From: Lachnospiraceae bacterium JC7
Lineage (GTDB): Bacteria > Bacillota > Clostridia > Lachnospirales > Lachnospiraceae
Assembly: GCA_000513555.1 (NCBI GenBank)
Contig: ALYD01000001.1
Location: 62,001 to 126,000, forward strand
DNA length: 64,000 nt
Reading direction: 5' to 3'
A model generated the notes under the pieces. It was not told where the DNA came from, did no database searches, and was given only the letters and a program-made list of their open reading frames with translations. The translations under genes were made by a program, and so were the position numbers. Shown piece after piece: positions 26,216 to 33,987 of the stretch. Numbering within the stretch: the stretch's first letter is position 1; every line of letters begins with the position of its first letter.

Positions 26216-27532
26216 ATGGAAACTGATACAAAGAAAAGAACTGCGAAAGATAAAGGATGGAGGCATTCTCGATATAATCTCAGCATGCCAGATCCGGATG
26301 GTAATGGGTATATCATTGCGAATCTTTTCAGTGGAAGCTGTAAGGTATACAGTCTTTTTGAATGCTATCTGCTTTCTGTTTTTGAAGAACTTGATGAACA
26401 TCATCCCATACTTCCGTATTTTGCCAAAGAAGGTCTGATAGTAAACTTTGATGAGCTTTCTGCCATTGAGGCGAGGAATCGTCTGTTCGCCGGATATTCG
26501 GAAATAGTGAGTCTGACGATATGTCCCACCATGGGATGTAATTTTGACTGTCCCTATTGTTTCGAGAAACATGGACAAGGAAAAATGGATGCTGAGACCC
26601 AGAATCAGGTTGTGCAGTTAGCCCGCAGTATGCTTAGTATAAGCCGTGCAAAAAGATTATCCGTTTCATGGTTCGGAGGAGAACCGCTACTATATCCCGA
26701 GATAATAGATAATCTTTCAAAAAAACTTATAACTTTGGCTGAGGAATTCAAGGTTGATTATGATTCAGCAATAACTACAAACGGTTATTTTCTTACGGAA
26801 GATAATATCAAGATGTTAGATCGTGCCAGGGTCAGTTGTGCTTCCATAACTCTAGATGGCATAGGTCATACTCACGATCGGACCAGACATTTGATAAATG
26901 GTGATGGAAGTTTCAGTGTCATAACCGGGAATCTTCGTAACCATATACCTTTTAAGGTTTGCATAAGACATAATGTAAGTGACGAAAATGCTGAGGAATA
27001 TAAAAAGCTCAGGAAATATATAGATGATTTGGCTGCTGAGACGGGAAACCGACTTATATACAGTGCTGCACTTGTGAGGAATAATCCGGCTGCAACAGAC
27101 AGAGGAGCGGATGTCAGATTACTTCATGGTGAGTTGGAAATAGAGATAGAAGCTCGCTGGCGTTTGAACAGAATTGCCAAAGTAATGTATTGCGGAGCCC
27201 AAAACTTATGGAATATAGGTATAGATGATAAAGGAAGGCTATACAAATGCTGGGAAATCATGAGCAGACCTGAATACAGCTTTGGTACAGCAGACCGTTG
27301 GAATCCGGCAAATCCCATTCAAAGCGCTGACAAGCCTGACAGGCTGACAGATTTTATAAACGCAGGACCACCTATTTACAAAGATGAGTGTCGGTCTTGT
27401 ATATGGCTTCCTCATTGTATGGGTGGTTGTCCGTATTGTGCTTTATATACCGAAAGAAGTTGTCCATCCTACAAGGATAATCCGGAGGCTTTTCTTCTTG
27501 CCAAGTATAAAGAGTTATATAACAAGTTGTGA
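26216..27532 (+). CDS. Radical SAM/SPASM peptide maturase 2
   Basis: A 438-residue paralogue of the enzyme at 21261. Radical SAM motif CNFDCPYC, then WFGGEPLL. The SPASM domain is complete in the seven-Cys form: YCGAQNL...GRLYKCW (C-x13-G-x4-C), CRSCIWLPHCMGGC (C-x2-C-x5-C-x3-C) and a last Cys in ERSCPSYK, enough for two auxiliary 4Fe-4S clusters. AAAGGA 7 bases before 26216 sets the start; an in-frame TTG lies two codons earlier. Expected to form radical-derived links in the precursor cores (for example Cys thioethers); the actual chemistry is unknown. A terminator follows. Confidence 0.9.
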   Translation: METDTKKRTAKDKGWRHSRYNLSMPDPDGNGYIIANLFSGSCKVYSLFECYLLSVFEELDEHHPILPYFAKEGLIVNFDELSAIEARNRLFAGYSEIVSLTICPTMGCNFDCPYCFEKHGQGKMDAETQNQVVQLARSMLSISRAKRLSVSWFGGEPLLYPEIIDNLSKKLITLAEEFKVDYDSAITTNGYFLTEDNIKMLDRARVSCASITLDGIGHTHDRTRHLINGDGSFSVITGNLRNHIPFKVCIRHNVSDENAEEYKKLRKYIDDLAAETGNRLIYSAALVRNNPAATDRGADVRLLHGELEIEIEARWRLNRIAKVMYCGAQNLWNIGIDDKGRLYKCWEIMSRPEYSFGTADRWNPANPIQSADKPDRLTDFINAGPPIYKDECRSCIWLPHCMGGCPYCALYTERSCPSYKDNPEAFLLAKYKELYNKL

Positions 27533-27618
27533 CTGTATTGTGATTTATGTGTTTGGTGGATGGCTAATAAGATTATTCAAAAGTTTGTGGTAATACTTCA
27601 GCCTATGCGGTGCCATTA

Positions 27619-27653
27619 AAAAGTGCTATGAGTTCAAACATCATAGCACTTTT
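27619..27653 (+). terminator. Terminator after radical SAM 2
   Basis: AAAAGTGCTATGA pairs with TCATAGCACTTTT (27619-27631, 27641-27653) around a 9-base loop. Confidence 0.8.
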
Positions 27654-27667
27654 AGATTTGCTTGTAT

Positions 27668-27965
27668 TTGCAAAGGTAAAGGCTAAATTAAGCATTAACT
27701 GTCGCAATTGAGCTTTTAGTATTGCAATTGACAGAGCTTAGAGGAGTAAAACTTAATATTGCGCTAAACTCCAGTTTAACGAAAAGTTAAACAAAGGGAC
27801 CGGAATTGCGGTGAAATCTGATAAATCCGGGCCGGATTTCAGGGCTGTCCGGGTTTTATTGGCGAGTTTTCGCCATTTTCGGGCGCAAAAAATCGAGGTA
27901 TTAAGCATCTACTTTTGAAAAACAACTGCTGATACCTCGAAATTAAGCATTTACTTTTGCAAGCA
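27668..27965 (-). repeat. Repeat B, inverted relative to the 19.2 kb copy; MITE-like inverted ends
   Basis: On the minus strand 27868-27963 matches repeat A (AAATGCTTAATTTCGAGGTAT, then ATACCTCGATTTTTT, then a GCCCGAAAATGGCG tail) and would terminate the minus-strand gene ending at 27986. Within it ATTAAGCAT(C/T)TACTTTTG occurs twice (27900-27917, 27942-27959). TTTGCAAAGGTAAAGGCTAAATT near 27668 resembles the inverted partner of the outer end, so the ~300-base block could be a small non-coding transposon. The 27654-27985 gap has no coding capacity I can support. Confidence 0.5.
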
Positions 27966-27985
27966 TAATTTTTAAAACTAAACTG

Positions 27986-28723
27986 CTATGAGTTTATCAT
28001 TCCTTCGATATTTTTTATTATTTTCGTGGTTTTTATTATATCGAAAATAAAATAAATTTCTAAACCGACTATTATTATCCATAACAGAGTCCGACCGAGG
28101 GTAAAGGCATTTTGGCTTTCTCCGGCTACGTCCGTTGATTTAAAATACTGGGCTGAATTTATTACTCCGTCTTTGCATTTAAGGAAAAATGTGCCCTCTA
28201 CGGTTGAAGGAACGTATGAGAAATCTGTCTTTACCAGATTACTGTCCGGCCCTTCTGAACTTGTGTTTCCATATGATGGAAGATCATGAAATATTCTGTA
28301 TGGTGCGATGACATCATCGATCGATATTTCATCACAGCTTAGACTATCATCCGAGATGGTACTTGTTTGCGTCTCGGTTTTATCTTTTTCGGTTATTTTT
28401 TCTATCCTTTCAACTGTTCTTCGAAGCTCTATATATTCACCGGATTCTTCTATTATACTGACAGGGTCAACGGCTTTGATGGTTCCGGTATATATCGCAG
28501 AGCCGTTCCAGTTCTTCTTTAGAAATTCTCCGATTGACATAGAATCAAGTACCGTTGCGGTAGCTAACTCATTTTGCCGTGTATCTCCAAGAAGTCCCAG
28601 AAAAAGCGTCAGTGCAACACCGATAATAGGCAAAGCTATCAAAGAAACAAATTTACTCTTCCTTTTATTGATCTGCTTCTGCCGGTTTTTACGATACATC
28701 TCATTTTTTTCTTCCTTAGTCAT
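27986..28723 (-). CDS. Uncharacterised membrane protein with N- and C-terminal TM segments
   Basis: I do not recognise this 245-residue protein. A basic N-terminus (KNRQKQINKRKSK) precedes one hydrophobic segment (about 27-46), then ~160 polar residues rich in Ser, Thr, Glu and Ile, then a second hydrophobic segment (about 208-229) and a short basic tail. The stretch AIYTGTIKAVDPV...VERIEKI faintly recalls GIDE/MULAN-like domains, too weak to name. Likely topology is two membrane anchors around an outside domain. It lies between the peptide cluster and lexA and is read toward the cluster. Confidence 0.55.
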   Translation of the reverse strand: MTKEEKNEMYRKNRQKQINKRKSKFVSLIALPIIGVALTLFLGLLGDTRQNELATATVLDSMSIGEFLKKNWNGSAIYTGTIKAVDPVSIIEESGEYIELRRTVERIEKITEKDKTETQTSTISDDSLSCDEISIDDVIAPYRIFHDLPSYGNTSSEGPDSNLVKTDFSYVPSTVEGTFFLKCKDGVINSAQYFKSTDVAGESQNAFTLGRTLLWIIIVGLEIYFIFDIIKTTKIIKNIEGMINS

Positions 28724-28850
28724 TTTCTGCCCCTTTCCATTCAGAATACGATTGCCATAGTCAAACCTGATATGAAATTATCGCCTAAAAATACTAATAT
28801 TATTATATATTTGCCCATAAAAGTGTTCAACGAGACCTGTATACGGTAAT

Positions 28851-28881
28851 AAAAAAAGGCTGTGGATCTAAGTCCACAGCC
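28851..28881 (-). terminator. Rho-independent terminator of lexA
   Basis: GGCTGTGGA / TCCACAGCC (28858-28866, 28873-28881) with seven T residues on the minus strand. Confidence 0.9.
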
Positions 28882-28937
28882 CGGATAATCGATATGTTTT
28901 TATATGTATCTGATAATACAGAAAAGTTTTACTTATA

Positions 28938-29585
28938 TCACTTTACGCCCATACGGATAAGGCCGATAACCTTACCGAGTATCTGGCAATCAGGAACTAT
29001 AATGGGATCCATAGAGTCGTTTTCAGGCTGGAGTCTGATATGACCGTTTTCCTTGTAAAAACGCTTCACAGTGGCGCTGTCCTCTACCAGTGCAACAACG
29101 ATCTCGCCGTCACGGCAGGTGTTCTGCTGTTCTACGATGACCTTGTCTCCGTTCAGAATACCGCAGTTGATCATGGAATCGCCCTTTACTGTGAGCATGA
29201 AAACCTTCTGATTCGGAAGAATGTCTACAGGTATAGGGAAATACTCGGTTACATTCTCTTCTGCAAGCAAAGGAATACCGGCTGCAACTGTACCAACTAA
29301 AGGTATCTGTGCCACTTCACGGTCAGGCTCCTCTGAATGGAACTCGGATGTTGTTATCATAAGGGCTCTTGGATGTGCAGGATCCTTCTTGATGAGACCC
29401 ATAACCTCAAGGTCGTTAATATATGTAAAGACACTTGATGTTGATTTAAGACCTACTGCAGCACATATATCTCTGACAGAAGGCGGATAATTACGCTCGA
29501 TTACGCACTGCTTAATATAATCAAATACTGCCTGCTGTTTAGGGGTCATATGATTTGGATCCGGCTGCTTTTTGTGTCTGCCCAT
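28938..29585 (-). CDS. lexA: LexA repressor
   Basis: Represses SOS genes and cuts itself when RecA filaments form. The 215-residue protein has the winged-helix DNA-binding domain (SVRDICAAVGLKSTSSVF), the VAAG self-cleavage site (about 107), the catalytic Ser in VKGDSM (about 140) and the catalytic Lys in ATVKRFYK. AAAGGAG lies 9 bases before the ATG. Two operator-like boxes lie upstream, one within the promoter spacer, consistent with autoregulation. It has its own promoter and terminator. Confidence 0.96.
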   Translation of the reverse strand: MGRHKKQPDPNHMTPKQQAVFDYIKQCVIERNYPPSVRDICAAVGLKSTSSVFTYINDLEVMGLIKKDPAHPRALMITTSEFHSEEPDREVAQIPLVGTVAAGIPLLAEENVTEYFPIPVDILPNQKVFMLTVKGDSMINCGILNGDKVIVEQQNTCRDGEIVVALVEDSATVKRFYKENGHIRLQPENDSMDPIIVPDCQILGKVIGLIRMGVK

Positions 29586-29615
29586 GATAAAACTCCTTTA
29601 TTGTTTGATATAAAA

Positions 29616-29666
29616 ATTTTATCACAAACATCCGTTCATTGCAAGAATCATATAAACATTTGTACG
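29616..29666 (-). promoter_or_regulatory. lexA promoter with two LexA (Cheo-type) boxes
   Basis: On the minus strand TTGCAA (29644-29639), 17 bases, TAAAAT (29621-29616) forms a promoter. The spacer is a LexA box, TGAACGGATGTTTG (29625-29638), against the Firmicute consensus CGAACnnnnGTTCG. A second, weaker box CGTACAAATGTTTA (29653-29666) lies 28 bases upstream. Confidence 0.75.
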
Positions 29667-29696
29667 AAAAAAAGGAGACTGCGTTTGCAGTCACCT
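29666..29696 (-). terminator. Terminator of the HD phosphohydrolase gene
   Basis: GTGACTGC / GCAGTCTCC arms (29673-29682 and 29687-29696, one mismatch) followed by seven T on the minus strand. It ends at the upstream LexA box. Confidence 0.8.
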
Positions 29697-29745
29697 TCTT
29701 CAGCTTGCATCAAGTATCGGATGATCCGTTTGAAATATACGTAAA

Positions 29746-30309
29746 TCAGCCTTCTGCTTCTATCTTATCCAGTGTATCCTTCAGTATTTCGTTTCGTAGC
29801 TCTGTGAGCCAGTCTGAAAAAGCCACGGTGTCAAAAGCATAGGTTTTATTGAGATCATATTCGTTTTCAGACCATGTATCGATGGGGGATTCATTGTGCT
29901 GTATAAGAGCTTCAAGTTTATCCAAAGACTTGTAAATCTTTGCTTCCCTGGTCTCCAGCGCGTCCATCTCCCTGTAGAGCTCGGACATTTCCTTTGATAC
30001 CTCTTCCGGTAATGTCTTCACCCACTGCGAAAGTAACGAATCCTCGACATTTCTGTCATTGTCTGTCTTCACAAAGGTAGGGATATCACCGGTAAAGCAC
30101 TCACCCAGGTCGTGGATAAGACACATATCAACAACTTTGTTGATATCTACATCCGGGAATTCATGCTTAAGAAGAAAAGCCATGAGGGATATTCTCCAGC
30201 TGTGTTCTGCAACACTCTCAGTACGCCTCTTTGTTGTGGTACAGTGACGTGGTGTGTCCTTCAGTCTTTCAGCTACATGTAAGATCTCCAAATAATCCCT
30301 TGCGTTCAT
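29746..30309 (-). CDS. HD-domain phosphohydrolase (YfbR/HDDC2-like 5'-deoxynucleotidase)
   Basis: A 187-residue HD-superfamily protein with TESVAEHSWRISLMA (first His), LIHDLGECFTGDIP (HD pair) and a later conserved Asp (SLDKLEALIQ). Relatives remove phosphate from deoxynucleoside 5'-monophosphates. The start at 30309 has GAAGGAG 8 bases upstream; a longer frame adds 12 residues without a site. It is a single gene upstream of lexA, the same strand. Confidence 0.8.
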   Translation of the reverse strand: MNARDYLEILHVAERLKDTPRHCTTTKRRTESVAEHSWRISLMAFLLKHEFPDVDINKVVDMCLIHDLGECFTGDIPTFVKTDNDRNVEDSLLSQWVKTLPEEVSKEMSELYREMDALETREAKIYKSLDKLEALIQHNESPIDTWSENEYDLNKTYAFDTVAFSDWLTELRNEILKDTLDKIEAEG

Positions 30310-30460
30310 GATTCTCTCCTTCTCTATATAGATGTTCGATTGCATTACCTAAGCAATTTTACTCGCACTGATTATATAACTTCACTTAATTTCAGATCAT
30401 AAAATAATTAATCTGCCTATGGAAAAATCAAAACAGATATTGCTGACCTGAATAAACCAA

Positions 30461-30498
30461 AAGCTCATCGGCAATATTTAAATATCGCCGATGAGCTT
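30461..30498 (-). terminator. trkH terminator built on the dispersed palindrome (copy 4)
   Basis: AAGCTCATCGGC and GCCGATGAGCTT form a perfect 12-base stem around ATATTTAAATAT. On the minus strand TTTTGGTTTATT follows, fitting a terminator 14 bases after trkH. The TCGGCAATATTTAAA core is the same as at 1771, 36445 and 48839. Confidence 0.7.
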
Positions 30499-30511
30499 CG
30501 CTGAATTCAAT

Positions 30512-31960
30512 TTAATTATTCTTATGCCATGTCTTAGGCATGAAAATGAGCATAACAGGAAGTATCTCGAGACGTCCTGCAAGCATATCTATGGTTAAGA
30601 TGATCTTGCTGATGTCTGAATACTCTGCATAGTTGCAGACAGGTCCCACTGCTCCGAGTCCCGGTCCGATGTTGTTGAAGGTCGCTGCCACTGCAGAGAA
30701 GTTTGTCACAAAATCGAACTTATCGAAGGAAATGCCGAAAACCGATACGAGGAAGATCAGAATATACATTATCAGGTAGCAGTTTACGGATGTGACAACA
30801 GACTGCTCTATGCGCTTTCCTTCCAGACGTATGTGTCTTATAGCTTCAGGATGGATGAGGACCAGAAGCTCCTTTCCTATTTCCTTGAAAAGGATGATGA
30901 CTCTGGATACCTTGATGCCGCCGCCTGTGGAACCTGCGCAGGCACCGCAGTACATGAGGAACAGAAGTATCATTTTGCTGGCCTCGGGCCATGTATCAAA
31001 GTCAAGGGTCGAGAAACCTGTTGTGGTTATAAGTGATGCCACGGTGAAAAAGCTGTGATGCAATGTGTAAAGTATATCACCGCCGTACATCTTCACGATG
31101 TTGAAGGTGATAAATATGGCTGAAACAAAGACTATGCCGAGATAGACTCTTGCTTCTTCACAGTGCAGGGCATCCTTGAATTTACGCTTCTGGAACAGGT
31201 AGTAAACATTGAAATTCACACCGTACATCAGCATGGCGATGGTGATCAGCACCTGGCTGAACATACTGTAATCCGCCATACCGGAATTACGTACAGCAAA
31301 TCCTCCGGTTCCTGCTGAACCAAAGGCGATACACAGTGAGTCGAACAGAGACATTCCACTTAAAAAGAAGATCACTACCCATGCCACTGTAAGCCAGAAA
31401 TAGATCTTATACAGTGCCTTTGCGGTATCGGCAACTTTCGGAACCATCTTGCTGACATCAGGTCCAGGTGATTCGGCCTTCATTATCATCATGTTGTAGC
31501 CGCCGCCCAGAGGAAGTATGGTGAGTACCAGAACCAGTACTCCCATTCCGCCGACCCAGTGGCTGAAGGAACGCCAGAAAAGAAGTCCCTTTCCAAGATG
31601 CTCCACCTCTCCGAGTATGGAGGCTCCGGTGGTTGTGAAACCTGAAACGATCTCAAACACCGCGTCGATATAATGAGGTATGGTGCCGCTGATATAGAAG
31701 GGCAATGCTCCGATAAGAGACATTACCACCCAGCTCAGGGCACAGATAACGAAACCTTCACGCACATAATATGCGGTACGCTTCGGCTTCATGAGTGTTC
31801 CCAATGTACCGACGAGAAATGCAATGACGGCGCTTATGCCCAGAGCTGTAAACGCCCAGATCTCTTTATATATCAATGCACATCCCATGGGCAGCAGCAT
31901 AAGCGCAGCTTCAAGCTGCAGGACCCATCCGAGTACATAGACGATCATATTAATGTTCAT
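30512..31960 (-). CDS. trkH: Trk-type potassium uptake channel protein TrkH/KtrB
   Basis: A 482-residue membrane protein with about ten to twelve hydrophobic segments and the four pore-loop motifs of the TrkH family (TTGASILGE, GSAGTGGFAVRN, TTGFSTLDFDTW, NNIGPGLG). It also has the CAGSTGGGIKVSR intracellular loop. It conducts potassium under control of the RCK protein encoded by trkA 15 bases upstream in the same transcript. Confidence 0.95.
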   Translation of the reverse strand: MNINMIVYVLGWVLQLEAALMLLPMGCALIYKEIWAFTALGISAVIAFLVGTLGTLMKPKRTAYYVREGFVICALSWVVMSLIGALPFYISGTIPHYIDAVFEIVSGFTTTGASILGEVEHLGKGLLFWRSFSHWVGGMGVLVLVLTILPLGGGYNMMIMKAESPGPDVSKMVPKVADTAKALYKIYFWLTVAWVVIFFLSGMSLFDSLCIAFGSAGTGGFAVRNSGMADYSMFSQVLITIAMLMYGVNFNVYYLFQKRKFKDALHCEEARVYLGIVFVSAIFITFNIVKMYGGDILYTLHHSFFTVASLITTTGFSTLDFDTWPEASKMILLFLMYCGACAGSTGGGIKVSRVIILFKEIGKELLVLIHPEAIRHIRLEGKRIEQSVVTSVNCYLIMYILIFLVSVFGISFDKFDFVTNFSAVAATFNNIGPGLGAVGPVCNYAEYSDISKIILTIDMLAGRLEILPVMLIFMPKTWHKNN

Positions 31961-31975
31961 GTAACAAAAGCTCCC

Positions 31976-33337
31976 TTATGCAAGAATATCCTTCAGGTCT
32001 TTGAAGCCTGTATTCGTTGTGATAACTATGACACTGTCTCCCGGAAGCATGAAATCAGATCCGCCCGGGGTGATAAGCTTGTTTCCGCGAACGATGGCTG
32101 CGATAAGAACATTATTCTTGTACTTAAGCTCGGCAAAGGTGTGCTTGATGAGATCAGGATCATTTCCGACCTTGAACTCGAGAGCCTCCGCTCTTCCATC
32201 GGCGATCTTGTAAAGGGTCTCGACATTGGAACCCTGTGAGTTCTGAAGAGCTCGAACATACTGAACTATGTGATCGGCAACGATCTGCTTCGGGTAAATG
32301 ATGGAACCGAGGCTTAAGTCATTGATCACGCTCTCAAAGGTTATTCTGTTTACCTTCGTGACAAGTCTTGCGTGGGACTGGCTTCTTGCGTAAAGAGAAA
32401 GCATGATGTTCTCTTCATCGAATCCGGTAAGTGAACAGAAGGCGTCGGTGTTCTCAAGGCCCTCACGGAGCAGGAGATCCTGATCAGTACCGTCTCCGTT
32501 GATGATAGTTGCCTCAGGGAACTCGTCTGCCAGGAAATTGCATCTCTCCTTGTCGATCTCTATGATCTTAAGTCTGCAGCGGAGTTTTGAGTCATGTATG
32601 TACTTTGCGATGTAGTAGGTCACACGGCCGCCGCCTACGATCATGACTTCCTTGATAGGTGAAAAGACTATTCCGAGCTGCTTGACGAAAGCATTGGCAT
32701 GCTGGGCGTTGGCTATGAAGCTGATGACATCCCCTGCCTGAAGATCGTTCATACCTGACGGAATGATGACTTCTTCGCCTCTTTCAATGGTGCAGATGAG
32801 GACGTTGATGTTCAGTGTACGGTGAAGATCCTGAAGCTTCATGCCGCAAAGAGGGCTGTTCTCAGGAACCTTTACACGGATAAGATCGGTCTTCCCTCTG
32901 GAGAAGTTGTCTATCTTTATGGCTGAAGGGAAACGAAGAAGTCTTTCCACTTCCTTTGCAGCAGCCATCTCAGGATTGATGACCATGGCTAGGTTAAGCT
33001 CGTCCCTGAGATATGGAATCTCGGTTGTGTACTCCGGATTTCTGATACGGGCTATGGTGCTGCAGTTACCTTCCTTCTTTGCTATAAGGCAGCAAAGCAT
33101 ATTGATCTCATCGGAATCCGTAGCGGCGATAAGTACGTCCGCATTCTTTACTCCGGCCTCCTGCTGTGTCTGAAGCATGGCGCCGTTTCCGATTATGCCC
33201 ATTACGTCTAGAGAATCCACCGCGTGGCCAAGGGCCTTTTCGTTGTTGTCGATGATGGTGATATTGTGATTCTCTTTGCTAAGCTGGGCAGCAAGAGTCA
33301 TTCCGACCTTGCCACAACCTACAACTATAATATTCAT
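31976..33337 (-). CDS. trkA: Trk potassium uptake regulatory subunit TrkA
   Basis: A 453-residue cytoplasmic NAD(H)-binding protein with two tandem RCK halves. Each starts with a Rossmann motif (IIVVGCGKVGMTLAAQL at residue 1; VMIVGGGRVTYYIAKYI near 225), and each carries a RCK-C domain (e.g. SPLCGMKLQDL and the last ~80 residues). It gates TrkH, encoded just downstream. Confidence 0.95.
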   Translation of the reverse strand: MNIIVVGCGKVGMTLAAQLSKENHNITIIDNNEKALGHAVDSLDVMGIIGNGAMLQTQQEAGVKNADVLIAATDSDEINMLCCLIAKKEGNCSTIARIRNPEYTTEIPYLRDELNLAMVINPEMAAAKEVERLLRFPSAIKIDNFSRGKTDLIRVKVPENSPLCGMKLQDLHRTLNINVLICTIERGEEVIIPSGMNDLQAGDVISFIANAQHANAFVKQLGIVFSPIKEVMIVGGGRVTYYIAKYIHDSKLRCRLKIIEIDKERCNFLADEFPEATIINGDGTDQDLLLREGLENTDAFCSLTGFDEENIMLSLYARSQSHARLVTKVNRITFESVINDLSLGSIIYPKQIVADHIVQYVRALQNSQGSNVETLYKIADGRAEALEFKVGNDPDLIKHTFAELKYKNNVLIAAIVRGNKLITPGGSDFMLPGDSVIVITTNTGFKDLKDILA

Positions 33338-33417
33338 GTGAAATAATTACTCCTTTTGTTCCCGGAAAAGGTAAATGACCAGAAAACAGCTGATAATCGG
33401 CTTTTGACACATACGTC

Positions 33418-33987
33418 TCACATATCGGTCTTGTCTTCCGCTCCTGAACCTGCCCTGTCCCGTTCATCCAGATCCCTCTGCAAAGGTTCCAGATAATGGA
33501 CGAACATATCCTTCACTGACCGGATCGCATAATTGTGATCCAGTTCATCGTAGTTGAAGGATTTCTTTCCGCCGTTTTTCATCCGCTCCCAGAAGAAGTT
33601 GATATCTCTGAAAGGGATGTAATAGGTCTCATTTCTTGCTGTAAATGAAAGTATGATAAAGCTAATGCCGCCCTGCTCTTCAAACTCCCTCATGAATTTT
33701 ACCTGATGAGGATGAAGGTTCGCCAAAGGCCAAAGGTCCTTCGCGCATTCCTTGGCATCAAAGCAGACGGGTATACCCTGAACCACCCCGATATAATCCA
33801 CGGTGGACTTCTGCTCGAAATATGCCAGTGTTATCTGAGTGTGGTCGGCATTCATATTTATGGGAGTGATGGGGGTTGGGATCTTCTGAACAACCGCCAG
33901 ATGCTTCGCCTGATAGGCATCATTGGTGCGGTTGATCAGATCCTCAAGCTGTGAGCCTCGAAGCCCTCTTGACTTCCAGGTTCCCAT
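33418..33987 (-). CDS. recU: Holliday junction resolvase RecU
   Basis: Cuts four-way DNA junctions during recombination in Firmicutes. The 189-residue protein has the catalytic pattern STVDYIGVV...CFDAKECA (Asp and Glu-x-Lys type) and RGSQLEDLINRTNDAY near the N-terminus, which fits the family. The start shares one base with the trpS stop (TAATG), so translation is coupled. In many relatives recU sits next to a penicillin-binding protein gene; here it is linked to trpS. Confidence 0.9.
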   Translation of the reverse strand: MGTWKSRGLRGSQLEDLINRTNDAYQAKHLAVVQKIPTPITPINMNADHTQITLAYFEQKSTVDYIGVVQGIPVCFDAKECAKDLWPLANLHPHQVKFMREFEEQGGISFIILSFTARNETYYIPFRDINFFWERMKNGGKKSFNYDELDHNYAIRSVKDMFVHYLEPLQRDLDERDRAGSGAEDKTDM

